A program made the position numbers and the translations under genes. Below are positions 31,010-44,775 of a DNA stretch of 64,000 bases, one piece after another. Each line of letters opens with the position of its first letter. The stretch's first letter is position 1. Below the pieces are notes generated by a model. The model made no database searches. It saw only the letters and a list, made by a program, of their open reading frames with translations, and had not been told where the DNA came from. Source of the stretch: Plectrocnemia conspersa (taxonomy: Eukaryota > Arthropoda > Insecta > Trichoptera > Polycentropodidae); assembly GCA_009617715.1 (NCBI GenBank), contig VTFK01000138.1:930001-994000 (forward strand). The letters are read 5' to 3'.

Positions 31010-32335
31010 TTATATTTACAATCTGTCTATTGTGACACAATAGTTTATATCTTTCTTTGATTTTAGTTTTTGGATTTAGTATTATTTTGTGGATAAAAAC
31101 TATACTTTTTAGTGATAGTTTGGATCCTTAAAAATATAAAAAATAAACCGATACATTTTTAAGCTAAGTTATTTTGATTGATCTAGATTAGGCACGAGCA
31201 AACGGCGGTCCGCAGGCCGGATACGGCCCGCGCCGTAATTATATCCGGCCCGCGAAGCATTTAAAAAATTATTTAAAAAAATATGTAAGTATGTATATTA
31301 AAAAAAATATTATTAATAATAATGTTAATTTTTTTTAAATATTTTTACACCAAAATACATGTTTTGGTTTAAAAATATTGCTTTAAAAATTTGTAAAACA
31401 ACCCTCCTAACTTAAAAAAACACTTAAAAAATTGGCAATTTTTTAATGTGGCCCGCGGCCAAATTTTCATTCCCAATGTGACCCGACAGCCAACATGTTT
31501 GCCCATCCCTGGTCTAGATATATGTGTGCCATGTAATGTGTTTGTATAAGTGCATCCCCAGATATTCCACCAAGTTATTTTGAGGTGGCATATGATCATT
31601 TAGTCAACTGGTGGAAAGATTTGCATGTTTATTGTGAAGGTTATTTGTATATATTATAATTCTCTATGTTTTAAGTGATATTGTTTAGGCGTTTTTAAAG
31701 ACATTGTAATGCAGTAACAGGGTCTTTGTGTGAAGCGAAGATCGCGATGTCATCCACAAATGTAACAGTGGTAATGTCCATAGACGTTAAAATAGCTTAA
31801 ATATACAATAAGTACAAAGTTGGTCCAGTGACCCTGCTCTTTAGGACTTTGGCATTTATTTCACAGAGTGATGATTGACACAATTTTTTTTTAGAGCAGC
31901 ATGTGGAAGGTTTAGAATCAAATTTTTTTGATTTATTATCTGAACGACTCCATGTACTTGTGTCATAAAGGCATGTTGATAATAAAAACCAAAAACCAGA
32001 ATGAGTTTATTATCGATCTAGATTGTATTATTTTCAAGAGCTATTTTTCAAATACTTTTGATAAGATCGGTAGAAGAGTAATAGGTCTAGATGAAAGGGC
32101 ATTTCCAGAGGGCTTTCAGGTTTGAAAATGAGAATAATTTAAGTAACTTTACATTGTGATGGCCAATTTCCTATTCTAGTTATAGCATTATACATGTATG
32201 TGACGAACCTATGGGAGTTCTTTCAGGCTGAATCATAACCAGAAGCTTTTTTCATATTCGTCTCGATAATATACATTATTATTTCTTGCACAGTAAATTG
32301 TTTAATAGGATGATGCGGCGTCTTGAAAAATATAT
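31010..32335 (-). pseudogene. Decayed Jockey-type LINE, antisense, split by a hAT MITE
   Basis: Read on the minus strand from 32335 down, RT blocks occur in order. They are KKASGYDSA, FVTYMYNAITRIGNWPSQ, LLFYRSYQK (shifted SLLPILSK), VTGPTLYLLYI and TTVTFVDDIAIFASHKDPV, where FVDD replaces the catalytic FADD/YADD. VEYLGMHLYK and SKLSLKSIVFIHKIILNP follow. The last two flank a 323-bp insertion (31189-31511). Numerous stops and frameshifts make it dead. Confidence 0.72.
31189..31511. mobile_element. hAT-type MITE
   Basis: 323 bp with imperfect 15-bp terminal repeats (TAGGCACGAGCAAAC; opposite end CAGGGATGGGCAAAC). The flanking 8-bp repeat is ATCTAGAT at 31181-31188 and GTCTAGAT at 31512-31519, 7 of 8 identical. 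Inside are CCGG/GGCCCGCG-rich ends and an AT-rich middle. An 8-bp duplication and the CAGGG-TGGGCAAAC terminus are typical of hAT. No coding region. Confidence 0.75.
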
Positions 32336-34459
32336 AGCTAAAAAAATATTAACAACTTTGATGTTGAGTAAGGTTAAATTTGTCTATACTTTCTGATTAT
32401 TGTTAATAAAATAAAAGCGGCTCTATAAAACTAATAACGGGTATATTTATGTTTAATATTAATGCTGGCTAACGCTCGTTTCAACCGCTTGTAAATTATA
32501 TATCATATTATACTACCATATAATGTAGTTATTAGTTAAGCTATTAGTATGTGTGTGAAATTGATTCGAAATGTTAAAATTAATATATCCGGATACATCT
32601 GCAAAGTAACAAATATGTATTTTTAATACATATACAATCCCACGGGAGCAGACGAGTGAAATTATACAATATAATACAATGCCCTTAGGCGGCAAATTCT
32701 GATGGGCGTAATATTAAGATGAAAATAAAAATAAATATTAAACTCCCACGAAACTGGTTAAGATATTCTGACGTTAAAATTCATGAATTATGCCTTTAAA
32801 TTTTTAAAACAAAATAGCTCTGGAATTATATTTAGGACTAACAATAAACCTTAAGCTTTTTTGTAAAGGTATAGGCAATTGTTAAAATGATGACTTTTAA
32901 AAAATACGAAAATGAAGTGGAATATTTTAAGGAGCAAATTTAAAAATTGATTGGCATTTATTAAAAATATTAAAACTGCTTTTTTTATTACATTATTTAG
33001 ATATATATACATTTAAACTAATAATGTATTTATAATATGCATGTAATTTCAGAGATACGTACTGTTTTAGTAAATATATTAGGTAATCCAAAAAAGGAGT
33101 TTTTTTTAATTAAAGTTTTAACAGTCAGTCGTGCTTTGCCCGTTAAAATCTCAGTATCTTTATTATTATATATATATATGTGTTGGTGCATATCTGAACT
33201 TTATATTCAGTTGTTTAAAAAAAAGCTATATGAATTTAAACTACAACCACTAAAAACATTTGTGTAGTAGGTGATTCCATAAATAATATTCATAGATGTC
33301 AGATGACGATATCAATAATAATCCTGGATGTGGGATACAGAATGAGAGAAAAAAAGCAATCTAAAGAAGCAAATGGTACACGTTGAGTTAGATTGCTCTT
33401 ATTAAAATTAATTAATTAAAAAATCAATTGCAAACATATACATATGGAAAATACGCTCGAGGTAAATGGTGATTTTTGGTAATTGGCTGAAATTTACACG
33501 TGTGTACTTCACTATATGCCCTTTCGTATTTTACCTCATCGTGTTTATTTTGTTATTTTAGTTTTTTTTGGGTTGTTTGGCTCGGGTTATATGGAAAAAA
33601 AAAATTCCAACGAACCTGGAGAACGCTCGAGTTTTCCTCATTTCGTTCGCCGAACGAATGCGCGGTTAACCGCGTACGCTGCAAAGCGTTTTAAAAATAC
33701 TAAACCGCTCTTTGAACCATTTGAGTTTGCACGGTTTTCGATATATTAAAAATTTTCAGTTCGAATGTAATACGTACTCGATTGTGAGCCAGGTAGCTGA
33801 AGGGTTGTTTTTCATGATTGTATGCAGTTACTCGATCAAATATTATGTTAGAATTTTGCAAAAAATTTTGAAAATTAAGAATAAAAAAATAAACAATTTA
33901 TAAACAGTTGACTAAAACATGTATATAATTACATTATTATTATAATTAAATATTAATTTCTATATTATTTTAATTCTGAGTAAGATATTTAATTTATATT
34001 TAATTAATAGTCACTTTCCATCACATTATATTTATTTATTAAAAAACATATACTTTTGTTTTATATATACGGTGATTAAATCATTGATAAACACCGATCC
34101 TTTAGTCGTTTAGGCATTCACTAGCAATTCTAAATGAAATGTTCACTAACTGTTGTTCCTCGAGTCGGTCATAAAGCGTATATTATTAAACAATGTTTTT
34201 GGAATATTTATCGATAATATCTGATTAAAACCACTATTTATTATTAAAATTGCAGCGGTTGCTAAAAAATAAAAATATTTGTGCTATTTGCTAGCAAAAA
34301 ATATTTAATAAAAAAAATTAAGATAATCGAAAAATTTTCAGAAAAATAAAAAATTGTAATTTAATTTTTTTATTGAGAAAAAACAAATCACAATCAATGT
34401 CAACTAAAGGGCTGTATTTATTGATTGTAGTCATATTGCACTAACACAACATATTTATT
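32336..34459. other. Intergenic, no gene recognised
   Basis: AT-rich. A GC-richer patch at about 33590-33700 is open in two frames without family resemblance. Confidence 0.3.
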
Positions 34460-34466
34460 ATATTAT

Positions 34467-36090
34467 TTGATAAACTCACAACGTTCTTCTGGACCTGATT
34501 TAATTCCCGATTTTATTTTGAAGTGTTGCGAAGTCAGTCTCGCTGCTCCTCTAAAATGTATTTATGATCTGATTCTCAAGACATCATCATTTCCTGATTT
34601 TTGGAAATGCATAAAAGTAATCTCTATTCATATAAAGGGTGACAAATTATATATAAAGAATTATAGACCAGTCGCAGTGTTGTCAGATCCTGCTAAATTA
34701 TTTGAAATAATTATTCATAAATATCTCTATAATCACTTTCGACAAGTTTTGTTAGACCAACAGCGTAGGTTTCGTCCTGCCCGTTCCACTGTTACTAACC
34801 TTCTGTCGTTCACCAAAACGGCGACAACTTCTCTCGATGCGGGAATTCAAGTAGACATCGTGTATACAGATTTTGAGAAAGCCTTTGACAAAGTTTGTCA
34901 TAGGTTATTATTAAAAAAATTGTCAAACCTCGATTGCTCGGATAATTTAACTCGGTTATTCTCGAGTTATTTAAGCAATCGTAGACAGTTTGTAACCTAT
35001 GGTGGCCGATTGTCGAAAGAATATTTTACCCCTTCGGGGGTTTCTCAAGGATCCAATCTGGGCCCTCTGCTTTTTGTGTTATTTATTAATGACATAAATA
35101 CAGCAATTACAAATTCAAGTTTTCTTCTGTACGCAGATGATTTAAAATTATACAAATGCATTCGATCAATAGTGGACTCCTTCTCTCTACAAAGTGATTT
35201 AGACTCTCTATGGAGATGGAGATGTGTCATTTTCTCGATCCTATTCGCTATCAGATTATTTCTACCATCTAGGAGATAACATTTTGCCTAGAGAAACTTC
35301 CACTAAAGATCTCGGAATCACTTTCGAGAGCAAATGGAGGTTCTCTCTACACATACACGACGTCTGTGATAAATCTTCCAAGATGCTCGGCTATGCTATA
35401 AGGAATGCCTTTTACTTTGACGATCTGTCAGTTATTCGCATCCTCTATGAAACCTTAGTTCGTAGCATTCTTGGATCGGGATCTATAATTTGGAATCCTC
35501 GAATAGCCAAATATTCCCTTTTAGTGAAAAAAATTCAAAAAAAAATTTTAAGATACCTTTACAAAAGGACATTTGGTTATTATCCGTACATATATCCCAG
35601 CGCCTTTCTTTTAGGAGCGTTGGGATACGATTCGCTGAGTTCTCGCAGAAAGTTGTATGTCGCGAAACATTTTTTCAAATTACTAAACGGTGCTGTCGAC
35701 AATTTAGCTATTCTCGAGGAATTCCAGTTTTGGGTTCCGGAACCTTTTCGAGAATCACGATCGCGTCCTCTTTTGATGGCCGTTAAGGCTAGGACGTCCG
35801 CACTTGCCGCCTTGCCTATAGCTGTGGCCATCCGGCTTCTTAATACGCTGGCATTACATATTGACCTGTTTAATGTTAGCTACGAGGAGCTGATCCAGTT
35901 TGTATCATTTAATTTTTATATTTTAAATTTTTTTGTTATGTTTATTATTTTTAAGTATTGTTCTATTTATGTATATATATATGTTTTTTTTTTGTTTTGT
36001 AAATTTAAAATTTGTTTTCGACCATCGTGGCGTATTGGGATAACCTGTTAGGTCACGATGGTCTTAATTTAGTCTAAAAAATAAATAAAA
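34467..36090 (+). pseudogene. LINE family B, best copy: reverse transcriptase with intact YADD but internal deletion
   Basis: 5'-truncated non-LTR retrotransposon, endonuclease absent. Frame 34467-35279 covers the RT: GPDLIPDF, KNYRPVAVLSD, FRPARSTVTNLL, VDIVYTDFEKAFDKV (motif A), SGVSQGSNLGPLLFVLFIND and LLYADDLKLY (catalytic YADD). At about 35217-35224 the frame breaks. The thumb segment between LDSLWRW and MSFSRS appears to lack about 15 residues, so a small deletion plus frameshift inactivates it. Frame 35224-36051 holds the C-terminal part (STKDLGITF, SSKMLGYAIR, GALGYDSLSSRRKLY, ALAALPIAVAIRLLN). The 3' UTR has a hairpin at 36020-36063 and an A-rich tail to about 36090. Related copies lie at 23976, 47730, 50420 and 60070. 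Jockey/CR1-like by RT blocks; exact clade not settled. Confidence 0.8.
36020..36063 (+). other. Stem-loop in the LINE family B 3' UTR
   Basis: Perfect 10-bp arms GACCATCGTG (36020-36029) and CACGATGGTC (36054-36063) around a 24-nt loop. A weakened version sits at the same place in the copy near 60131-60172. 3' stem-loops can be recognised by LINE reverse transcriptases; that role here is inferred. Confidence 0.65.
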
Positions 36091-38114
36091 AATAATATGT
36101 AGTACACGGTATAAAAATATTTAAACCAATATTAAAATGATTTAATTATTAGATATTTTATGACATAACTGTAAATTAATGTTTTTATGAGAGAATCAAA
36201 TTTATTAAAATAAACTAGATGAGAATCTGCTTTTATAATATTGTTTTAGTACATACTGTAATTGGTGTGTATTTAGTTATTTTTATAGTAAGAAATGGTA
36301 AATCTTTTGTGGTCGTCGTATTATTTGCATTTTTTTCTTTTCGTTCGTAGAGTGAAATTGCGAGAAATAAACTGTCTCGCATTTTCAATTTTCCCTCGTT
36401 TCGGATGCCGACCTTTTTCTTGATGTTTTTTCAGTCGTAATTCTCAGAGGGCAATGTTGACTGAGCTTTCCCGAGTTTCAGTGACGAGCTTCACTAATTT
36501 TGGTTCAAATTTACGTTTCTTTCGAATGTGTTGCTCGGAAGTCAATTACACACTTTACATTAATTCTGATTGATTAAATATTTATATATTTAGTATATAT
36601 ACTTTTATAAAAATATTGGTAATTTTTAGATTAAGAAGATAAAATCTGATTATATGTGTGCATACAATATAAGTATTATAAAAAACATTAAGGATAGATC
36701 AATACATGGTTTGTGTAATTTAGTTATTAATTTTCGAGTAAGGTTACAAAACTAATTAAATATTTAAATATTACTAAAAGTTACATAAGATATAAATAAA
36801 TGTACTTTTTTGCGGTATACAATTAAAAATTCAAATTCTAATACCAATAATTACTATTGGAAAAATTGTCATTTTGCTTAAAATTCATATATACTGCAGG
36901 ATTAATCCTTAAGTGATAATTTTCACGTCGTGAATTATTCTTAAGTTATTACATTTTACTTCAAGGAAATCTGTTTTTGAACCCATGTAACATTGGGTAC
37001 TACATTAATGTTCTAATTTAATATACAAATTAAGTTATATACAGTATATACTTACATTTTGAGTGACCTGTTAAATTTACGAATCAAGCAATTTATATGA
37101 AAAGCTTGAAAAGATTTTATAATGGAGAGTTTTCATCAATTCCGTTTGTCATTGAAATATACATAACGAGTCGAGCATAAGCGTGTGCAATATTCACGAG
37201 TAGCAAAGCAGACAAAGGCTTTCGAGAGGTGAAAAGTTCGCGCTGTACCATACCTACGTACACAGGGTCGATCGTAAAAATACAAGTTGTGAAGTCTCTG
37301 TGAAGTATTAATATAGTCGTCCGGGGTTAGCGAAAGACCCGTTGTAAAACTTGTATCTTCCATTCTCCACCTGGAAGATGTTTTCTCCTCGTCCGGTCGT
37401 ACACTATCTAGTATAGTAGTAGTAACTGGGACTTAGCAGTTCTGTGCCTTTGTTCTTTTTCGCATCGGAAAAATGTTTGTTCCTGACTCATAACGCCGTT
37501 TATAACGGTTGTATAATCCGAGAAACACGATCGCCGACTTTTAATACTTCAAACGGCAAAGTTTCGATGTTAGAACTTTGCATTCGATATTGACAACGAG
37601 AAAACGTGCTTCGTTCTAAACATAGTTTATTTTTGGAAGCGTATTGTTTTTATTGATTTTTTACAATGTAATATAACCAGGAAAATACGCGTTAACCTAT
37701 TAAAAACCATTTTGCGTATTGCTTTTTTACAAGCATAAAATATTTGCTTCAATATTTATGTTTTGGGTTAGCCATAGGGCTACATGAGTTCTATCCTATT
37801 TTTCACCACCGATCGTGTAAATTTGTTTTGTTATGCTTAGGCCTTTTGACTTCAGATTAAGCTCAAAAATTTACTGAGATAGTAAAATTTTATTTAAGGC
37901 TATACTTGAATTTAAAAAAATCGAGCTGGGTCTGTAAAAATAAAAATAAAAATTTCTATTTGTAATTTATATTTTTTATTATTTTTTCCGAAATGTCCGA
38001 AGTAATTATTTAAATGTCTTTGAAATCTCTGTTTTGCATTATAAATGTGCAACAATAAATAATAAAATAAAAAGTTTACTTAATGGCAAAACACTTGATT
38101 TTTTTTATTTTTAA
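36091..38114. other. Intergenic, no gene recognised
   Basis: AT-rich with GC-richer patches at about 36340-36545 (includes the small palindrome GCGAGA...TCTCGC near 36370-36389) and 37130-37620. No gene recognised. Confidence 0.3.
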
Positions 38115-38119
38115 ACATT

Positions 38120-38676
38120 AGTGGAGAAGCTGGCGGTGGGATGAAGTCAGTAAAGATTCTTAAAATTCTGATTGGTGTGGCAGTGATAGTATAGCGGAGG
38201 TTGATCCCTGTCTGCTGTGGTGCTTGTATGGAGAAGTCCCTCTCAGGATGTGAGCGTCCATGACCGTATGATGTCCGAATCTTCTTCTTCGAGAGTCTGA
38301 CCGGTCCACATTGGAGACAAGTATTTTATATTCAGCGCTGCAAAGCTTGCTAACTAATCACAATCATGTAGCACTCATCCAGCTAATCGTTGCACTTGCT
38401 TCTTAGAACAATAAAAAATGTATACGCCTTTAGAAAGTGACACTTGCTTGATGGACATCCGAGGTCGAATTGTGCAACGGGAATGTTGTTGTCTTACGGA
38501 AACAAAGAAATATTTATTTAATGCACCGGAGAATCCTTGCGTGTTATTTATGATTTTTTTTCTTGTCTTAACGAGGTGCTTTGTGTGATCCCACTGTTGT
38601 CTAGTTAATCTTTATTGATGAATTATCATTTTCGGTCATAGATTTGAACGTGAGTTCCAAGAATAGGATCCCCACA
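38120..38676 (-). repeat. LTR-like repeat, family D, copy 2 (longest)
   Basis: Matches copy 1 at 27395-27745 on the left, and 16788-17010 in inverse orientation on the right. On the minus strand it begins TGTGGGGATCC at 38676, like the TGTGG start of the family A LTRs. The left limit is not sharp and no target duplication was found. Confidence 0.5.
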
Positions 38677-41600
38677 TAATTCATTAAAATACAGATGATG
38701 TGAAAAGGGAGCTAGCGAAATATTTTGCATCGAAACCTGCAATATTTTATGTTGATGGAATTTAAAAATATCGAGAGGTGGGAGAAGGTTGTATCTTTAT
38801 TAAGAATTTATGTTTTAAATCAATCAAATAAAAATTGACATTTAAGTGATTTTTTTCTTTGATTAAAAAACAGCTTATACTTTAAAATTACCTTGTACAT
38901 TTTTTATGTGCCGTTATAAAAACTATAATTTATCAAGAAATGGCAATCATATTTTTTTCTATTTGACCGAGTGTAATTTTTTATGACACGTCTGCATTTT
39001 CAGTTTCGTTTAAAAATGTGTCACCTATAAATACTCAACATATTTACATATAATATATATGTAGATATAATAAAAAAAACATATTGATATTGATTACATG
39101 TTAAAAAATGTATTGAGTCGTCACAAAAGTAAATAAATAAATAAAATATTTATTCCTTTCTCTGCAAAAAAGTTCCAGCACACGTAGGGCACACGAGGGC
39201 GTTTTGTGGCGCGACCTCCGATTAATAAGGGTCGCTTTTGTTTCGTTTTCCATGGGGTGTATATGTATGCATATACGTGAGCTGTTCAAAAAGTTCACGA
39301 ACTACTTTTTAAGGTTATTCATAACTTATATAACTTTGTAGCTTATTTAGTACATGGTTTTTCTATATTAGGGGTGGGCAAACTTTTACTCCCTACGGGC
39401 AATTTTTTCGTTAAAATATTAATGAGAGATAGTCTTATGTATAGTATATAATAATAATTACAAAATATATACAGAAAAAATAAAATTGTTATTAAAGTTT
39501 AATTAGGGTCATTTTAAGGTATTCCACATTGAACTTAATTTTAATATATAATAAGATAAGATAATTAACCATAAGCTTTATTAGATTTAGCAATATTTAT
39601 TAAAATATACGATGCAGTGAGAGTTTGTTTATGAATTTCATTTAATATTGGAAATATAATAGAAATGTCGGTATTCAATCGTATTGTTTAGTTTAAATCC
39701 AATATATATCTGGTTATTACTTTTTTTAATACTAGTTTCTACTAGTGTTAAACACAGCAACTAATCATAAGTTTGTCTCTTAGTTATGATATTTTTCAAA
39801 TACGTAATTTCTAATTTTTTTTTTTAACATAATATGATTATTATGCTTTACATTATAATACATATCTCTTAATATTTATTACGATAATTATATATTTTAG
39901 ATTGTTAGGACTTTTAGGACAGAATTTAAATTTCAAAATTACTTGTTATACATACAAAAAACGTCAGAGGAAACTGTTGAATGACTTGAGATTTAGAAGA
40001 GCCCATTGCCTTTTATGTCAGCTTTCATATTAAATATTCATACATTTTAAGTGGATTTTAGTTTAATTATGCAGTAATTATTATTTGCAAGAATTAATAT
40101 AATAAAAGTCTTGTAAGTAAAATGTCGTGATTAAAAATTCTTCAAAATTTAAACGCGTTATTTTAAAAGTTCTGAAACTTTTTTAGCATCCCATGTATGT
40201 AGGTGTTTGTGTAATAGGGAAAAAGCTGAACTCGGTACAAACCGTGCGTTCGTTAACTTAATGATTGTACCTTGTTACTACACACGAGTCGACCGACACG
40301 CCGATCCTCTCATATACATATTTGTTAACTCGACAATGTCCTGAAAACATATATAAGATTGTAGAGAAAAAATAAATATATAAAAGTATATGTAGGAAAA
40401 AAAACGACGTGGCTTGTTTTAATTTTGTTAAAGTGCCACTCTGTATACATAATGTGTAATGCGGAGGGACCTTTTCTTTCAGTCAATGTCATAAAAATAT
40501 TTTCCACGTTCTTTGCATACTTTGATTTGTATACGATATAATAAACATATATTAAATATAATGTAGATATTTTTTTGTGAGGTAATGGAAAGTCACTAAA
40601 AATGTTTTAAAATAGAACCGTAATAATTTTCACAGTTTCATTATATAATACGTTACAAATTTATCCACAATCACTGTCATAAAATAAATACATGAAAAAT
40701 CTAAAACTTGTAAAATATAATATGATATATCTTAAGAAATAAATACTAAAAAAATTGAAATATTAAAATAAAGTTTATTTCGGGAAAAATGTTGTTATAT
40801 GATTTCGAGAAACTAAATATGAATATTTATTATAAGCGCTTCTAATAAAGCAACTCTTTGTTTATGCAAATAAAATTTCTGGAAAAATATTGAAATACTA
40901 TCATACCGTATAGGTCTAAGAACTTTTCTCAAACTAATCGGCTTTTGTGCAAAAAGTGTTAAATATAAATAAATACTTTGAAGCACACTTTTCCTTTTTA
41001 TCATTTAAAGTCTAATAGGCAAATGCCGTCATCTCTATTTATTCATAGAAAAATAGTTTTTCTTAAATTGTTTTTTATGAATCGCTGAAGCAATTTTTTC
41101 TGATATTACTATTGATTAATTTTATCTGTATCTTAAAAAATAAACCTCAATATTTAACCCTGTATTCATATTATCCATCATCATCAAAAAAAGAGTAATA
41201 ATACTATGTATTATAATAGCATAACTACAGCTTAATTGTAAGCAATTATTCTATACAAAATATAAATTATTATTATTATTGAAATCAAATAAATCTCAAA
41301 AATAAAATATATATGAATGATACAATAAACTGATTTATAATAAAACTTCCTAGAATATATTATTGTGTAATCAAGGCAGAAAAGGTAAAAAATAATTGTG
41401 TTTACAAACAAATACATTCGTTTTATAATTATCCGAGGGATAATTTTTCACAGGGCATATGATAAAATAACCATCGCAAATATATTTGTTTGTACGAATA
41501 AATTATAAATAATATTATGCTTTGCTCATTAGGAAACGTTAATGTAATATTAAATTAAAATTTATATTTTGGTAATTTGTGATTTTTCGATCCTTGAGTT

Positions 41601-44600
41601 AACATAATGTTTTATTAAATATCTGATGCTTTTGTAAGTAATGTGATCCTAAGTAATCTTTTCACTAAGCCTAATCAAATGGTTCGCAAAAACGCCTTTG
41701 ATTGATCTTTTTCGATTTTGACTGTGACAGCCTCCCTCCATAATTACCCATCTTGGTAATACACCAACCCAGAATGAAATAAAGAGATTATGTTGAGATT
41801 CAGAGCATTCGTCGCTTGTATAATTGCCAAACATACGATATACAAACTATGCAAATTTCGTGGAGCGTTAACGGGCATTTAAAATATTAGACAAATTGTC
41901 TCCGTCTGCGGAGTCGTCCGAGGCTGCTGCGATGAAAGTATCCTTTCGTCTAATTTATAACACTCGTTATGGGCGTGTAATTGCTAGGCAGCTTTTGCTC
42001 AATTTAACATAAATTTCCCCGGCAGCTCTTAGTACCTAATTCGCAGAAGTCGGCCATCGAACGGACACGAGAAACGCCTCCGTACTTGTTCAAAGAAATG
42101 TGTGCTTCCTCTCTATTTCGCCAAGAAACGAACAAGGCAAAAAAATAGAACGGAGAAAAGGAAGAGAGAAAAAACTAAATAGGATACGCTGGACGGTAAT
42201 GGAGAGAGATGTAAGTGGTGCGAGAATTCAATTGTGCAATTATCGTAGCGTATAATTAATTGGAGTCGCTCGATCATAACGCCGTTTGTGAATTGCTCTT
42301 CGCGTAAAAGAATTTCGTTTGATCTGTTAAACGTATGAAGGAAATACGACGTTAATAAATAAATTTTTTCAGAAAATGAAAAAGTGTAGCGCGTGACCGA
42401 AAACAATGGAGAAATTTGCGTATCGGTCGCACATTGGCGATAACATCAACGAAACGATGTGAGGAAAATAATATACGTATTATAAAAAATCTAGTACAAT
42501 GTTAATTTACTTAATTACACATTTTTTTACTAATTAAAAAAAAAATAATACACCAGTGAAAAATCAACAAAAATACATTTACGTACTATAAATTAATTAA
42601 AGCTTTCTTGTTTTTATTATCCTTGAAAAATATAATTAATTTTATAAAAAACACCTAAACCTAAATTTATTTTTAAGGATAACGCAGTTTAATATTTATA
42701 GGACACATACGCCGTTTTTGTATTTCAGTCAACTATTTTCTTAACCGGAAATTGGCATATAAAGCGGAAATTTTCAAGGAAAATTATGAGTTCGTCGTGA
42801 GGTGCGTAACCATTGATTTTCGTTTATTTATTTTTTAATATATTTTTCAATATATACAATATATCATTCAGTAATAAATTGTAACTAATAGATTAGTTCA
42901 CATCTAGTGGGCAATTTTTACTCTGTCTGTATTTATAACTAATGTTGCTTTAAAGTCGCTTATAATTTCACTAACTTTTATCAGTTAAATTATATTTTTG
43001 CTATTAGAAAAATATGTCTAATTGTGATAACACAGAAACACCAGTAAAATTTTACTGGTAATACACATTCCCTGTAACATGTATAATCATAAAAGTTAAT
43101 ACCATATGAATCGGCTAAAGCAAAAATACACCGTCTGAAGATCTCAATTCAGAATTTACTGTCACAAAATTGAGATTGAAATTTTTTGTATCCCCTTATA
43201 TTCCTTCAACTTTTCGCAAGAAAATTATTATTTTTCATACTTGTTTCGTTAAAATAAAACTAATAATAAACAGTATGATATTATATGTGAGAGTCCTTTG
43301 AGATCTCTGCAGTCTCAAAATATTTTATAATAAGATTTTCTTCAACAAATGTAGTATTCATTGTTATCCCGCGAGAAAAAGACCATTGCAGCAAATACAA
43401 TTGGAATCGCAAAAAATAATTGCTTTTATTGAACACTAGCAAGATGGGATTTTTATACGACACAATCTAATATAAAACTACTCGAAAAAATATATGATCC
43501 AATATAAAAGTCACATATAAACAAATAATCGCAAATGTACAGACATAATATAATGATTTGCTTTATATGTATGGAAAAGAGATAACACCCACTACAAGAT
43601 GGCATGTAATTAAATCATAGCGTGCGCTTTATATCGCTAAATGTTAAAGTTTACAAATGTATGGTAGTTATTTTGCGACTGTAACGTAACAAGTTTTAAC
43701 CCAAGGTATTAAAAGGGTTTATAATAATATTTCAGACAAGTAATTATTGTTGGGTAGTAGTAGATATCTGTTTTTGTTAATTTACAATTTCAATATTTAA
43801 TAAATAACCTTCTGCAGCTTGGACCAGTATATATATATATTTTTTTAAAATTCAGGTTTTGCAATCTATCTCGTGTGAGACCTTTAGAAATATTGTGATA
43901 TTTTTATCATCATGTAAATATAACTATATAGCTTTGCTTGTATCATATGTACACTGTTTGTATCATTTGTATTAACAAATATAATACAAAGAATTTGTTC
44001 TTTTCTGCTTATTGCTTGATTAAATTTTCGTAATATAATTGAAACAGCGACAGTCCTGTTTAGTGGTCTATTTGAATTTTCTGTTATTTTTAAATAACTT
44101 ATATAAAGTAATTAGCCACCATTGCGACATATTTTATAAAATAATATTTTATGCAAAATATTTAATTAGACATAATATTTTAAAATAAGTACTCATAATA
44201 TTTACCTGATAATTAGTTGTGTTTTATTTGCAGCACAGTGTTGCAATATAGTGAATTTTCAGTCCAAGTCAAAAGCAATAAAAACGTGCCATCGAGTTGA
44301 AAACCCTTGATTTTTAAGCATTTTTATTAAGACTTTTTATAGCAATAATATTAGTGAGAATCGAATAAAGCATCGAATAGGAGAACGCAAAACACAATTA
44401 TCTCTTCTTGGAAGTCAAAAATCTTCGTCAGAAGAAATAAAATCGTAAATAATTTTATTGCTTTTGACGTGAATTTTTTCCTTCTGAGAAGTGATAATTG
44501 TTTTAGCGCTCTCATATTCACCAAAATTTGGTTTAAATATACTTTGAGCAGCCCTGTTCTATTAGAAGTGCATAAAAGTGCATAATCAATAAGGATAGAT

Positions 44601-44775
44601 ATCATATTTTGAAAACATAGTGTAATATCGGAATGCAGACAAACTATGGAGCAATATGTGAAATGCGATGTATGTACTTAAATATAACTTTACCAGAAAA
44701 TACACATTTATACATTATATGTAAATAAATTATGATAAGTGCGTAAAAACATATATTACTACATATAGAAAAGTT
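38677..44775. other. Intergenic desert, no gene recognised
   Basis: 6 kb of mostly very AT-rich DNA. AGGGGTGGGCAAAC at 39370-39383 is a hAT-like terminus without a visible partner. A GC-richer patch lies at about 41860-42420. The short open frames have no family resemblance. Confidence 0.35.
39370..39383. mobile_element. Single hAT-like terminus
   Basis: AGGGGTGGGCAAAC resembles the terminus of the MITE at 31189-31511. No opposite end was found within the next kilobase, so it is probably a truncated remnant. Confidence 0.35.

Noticed and set aside
31928..32125. 65-codon open frame on the + strand
   Set aside because: It is antisense to the Jockey RT fragment, whose blocks are recognisable on the minus strand.
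33483..33903. Overlapping small frames with a hydrophobic stretch
   Set aside because: No conserved motif, and they are frames in AT-rich or mixed DNA without splice context.
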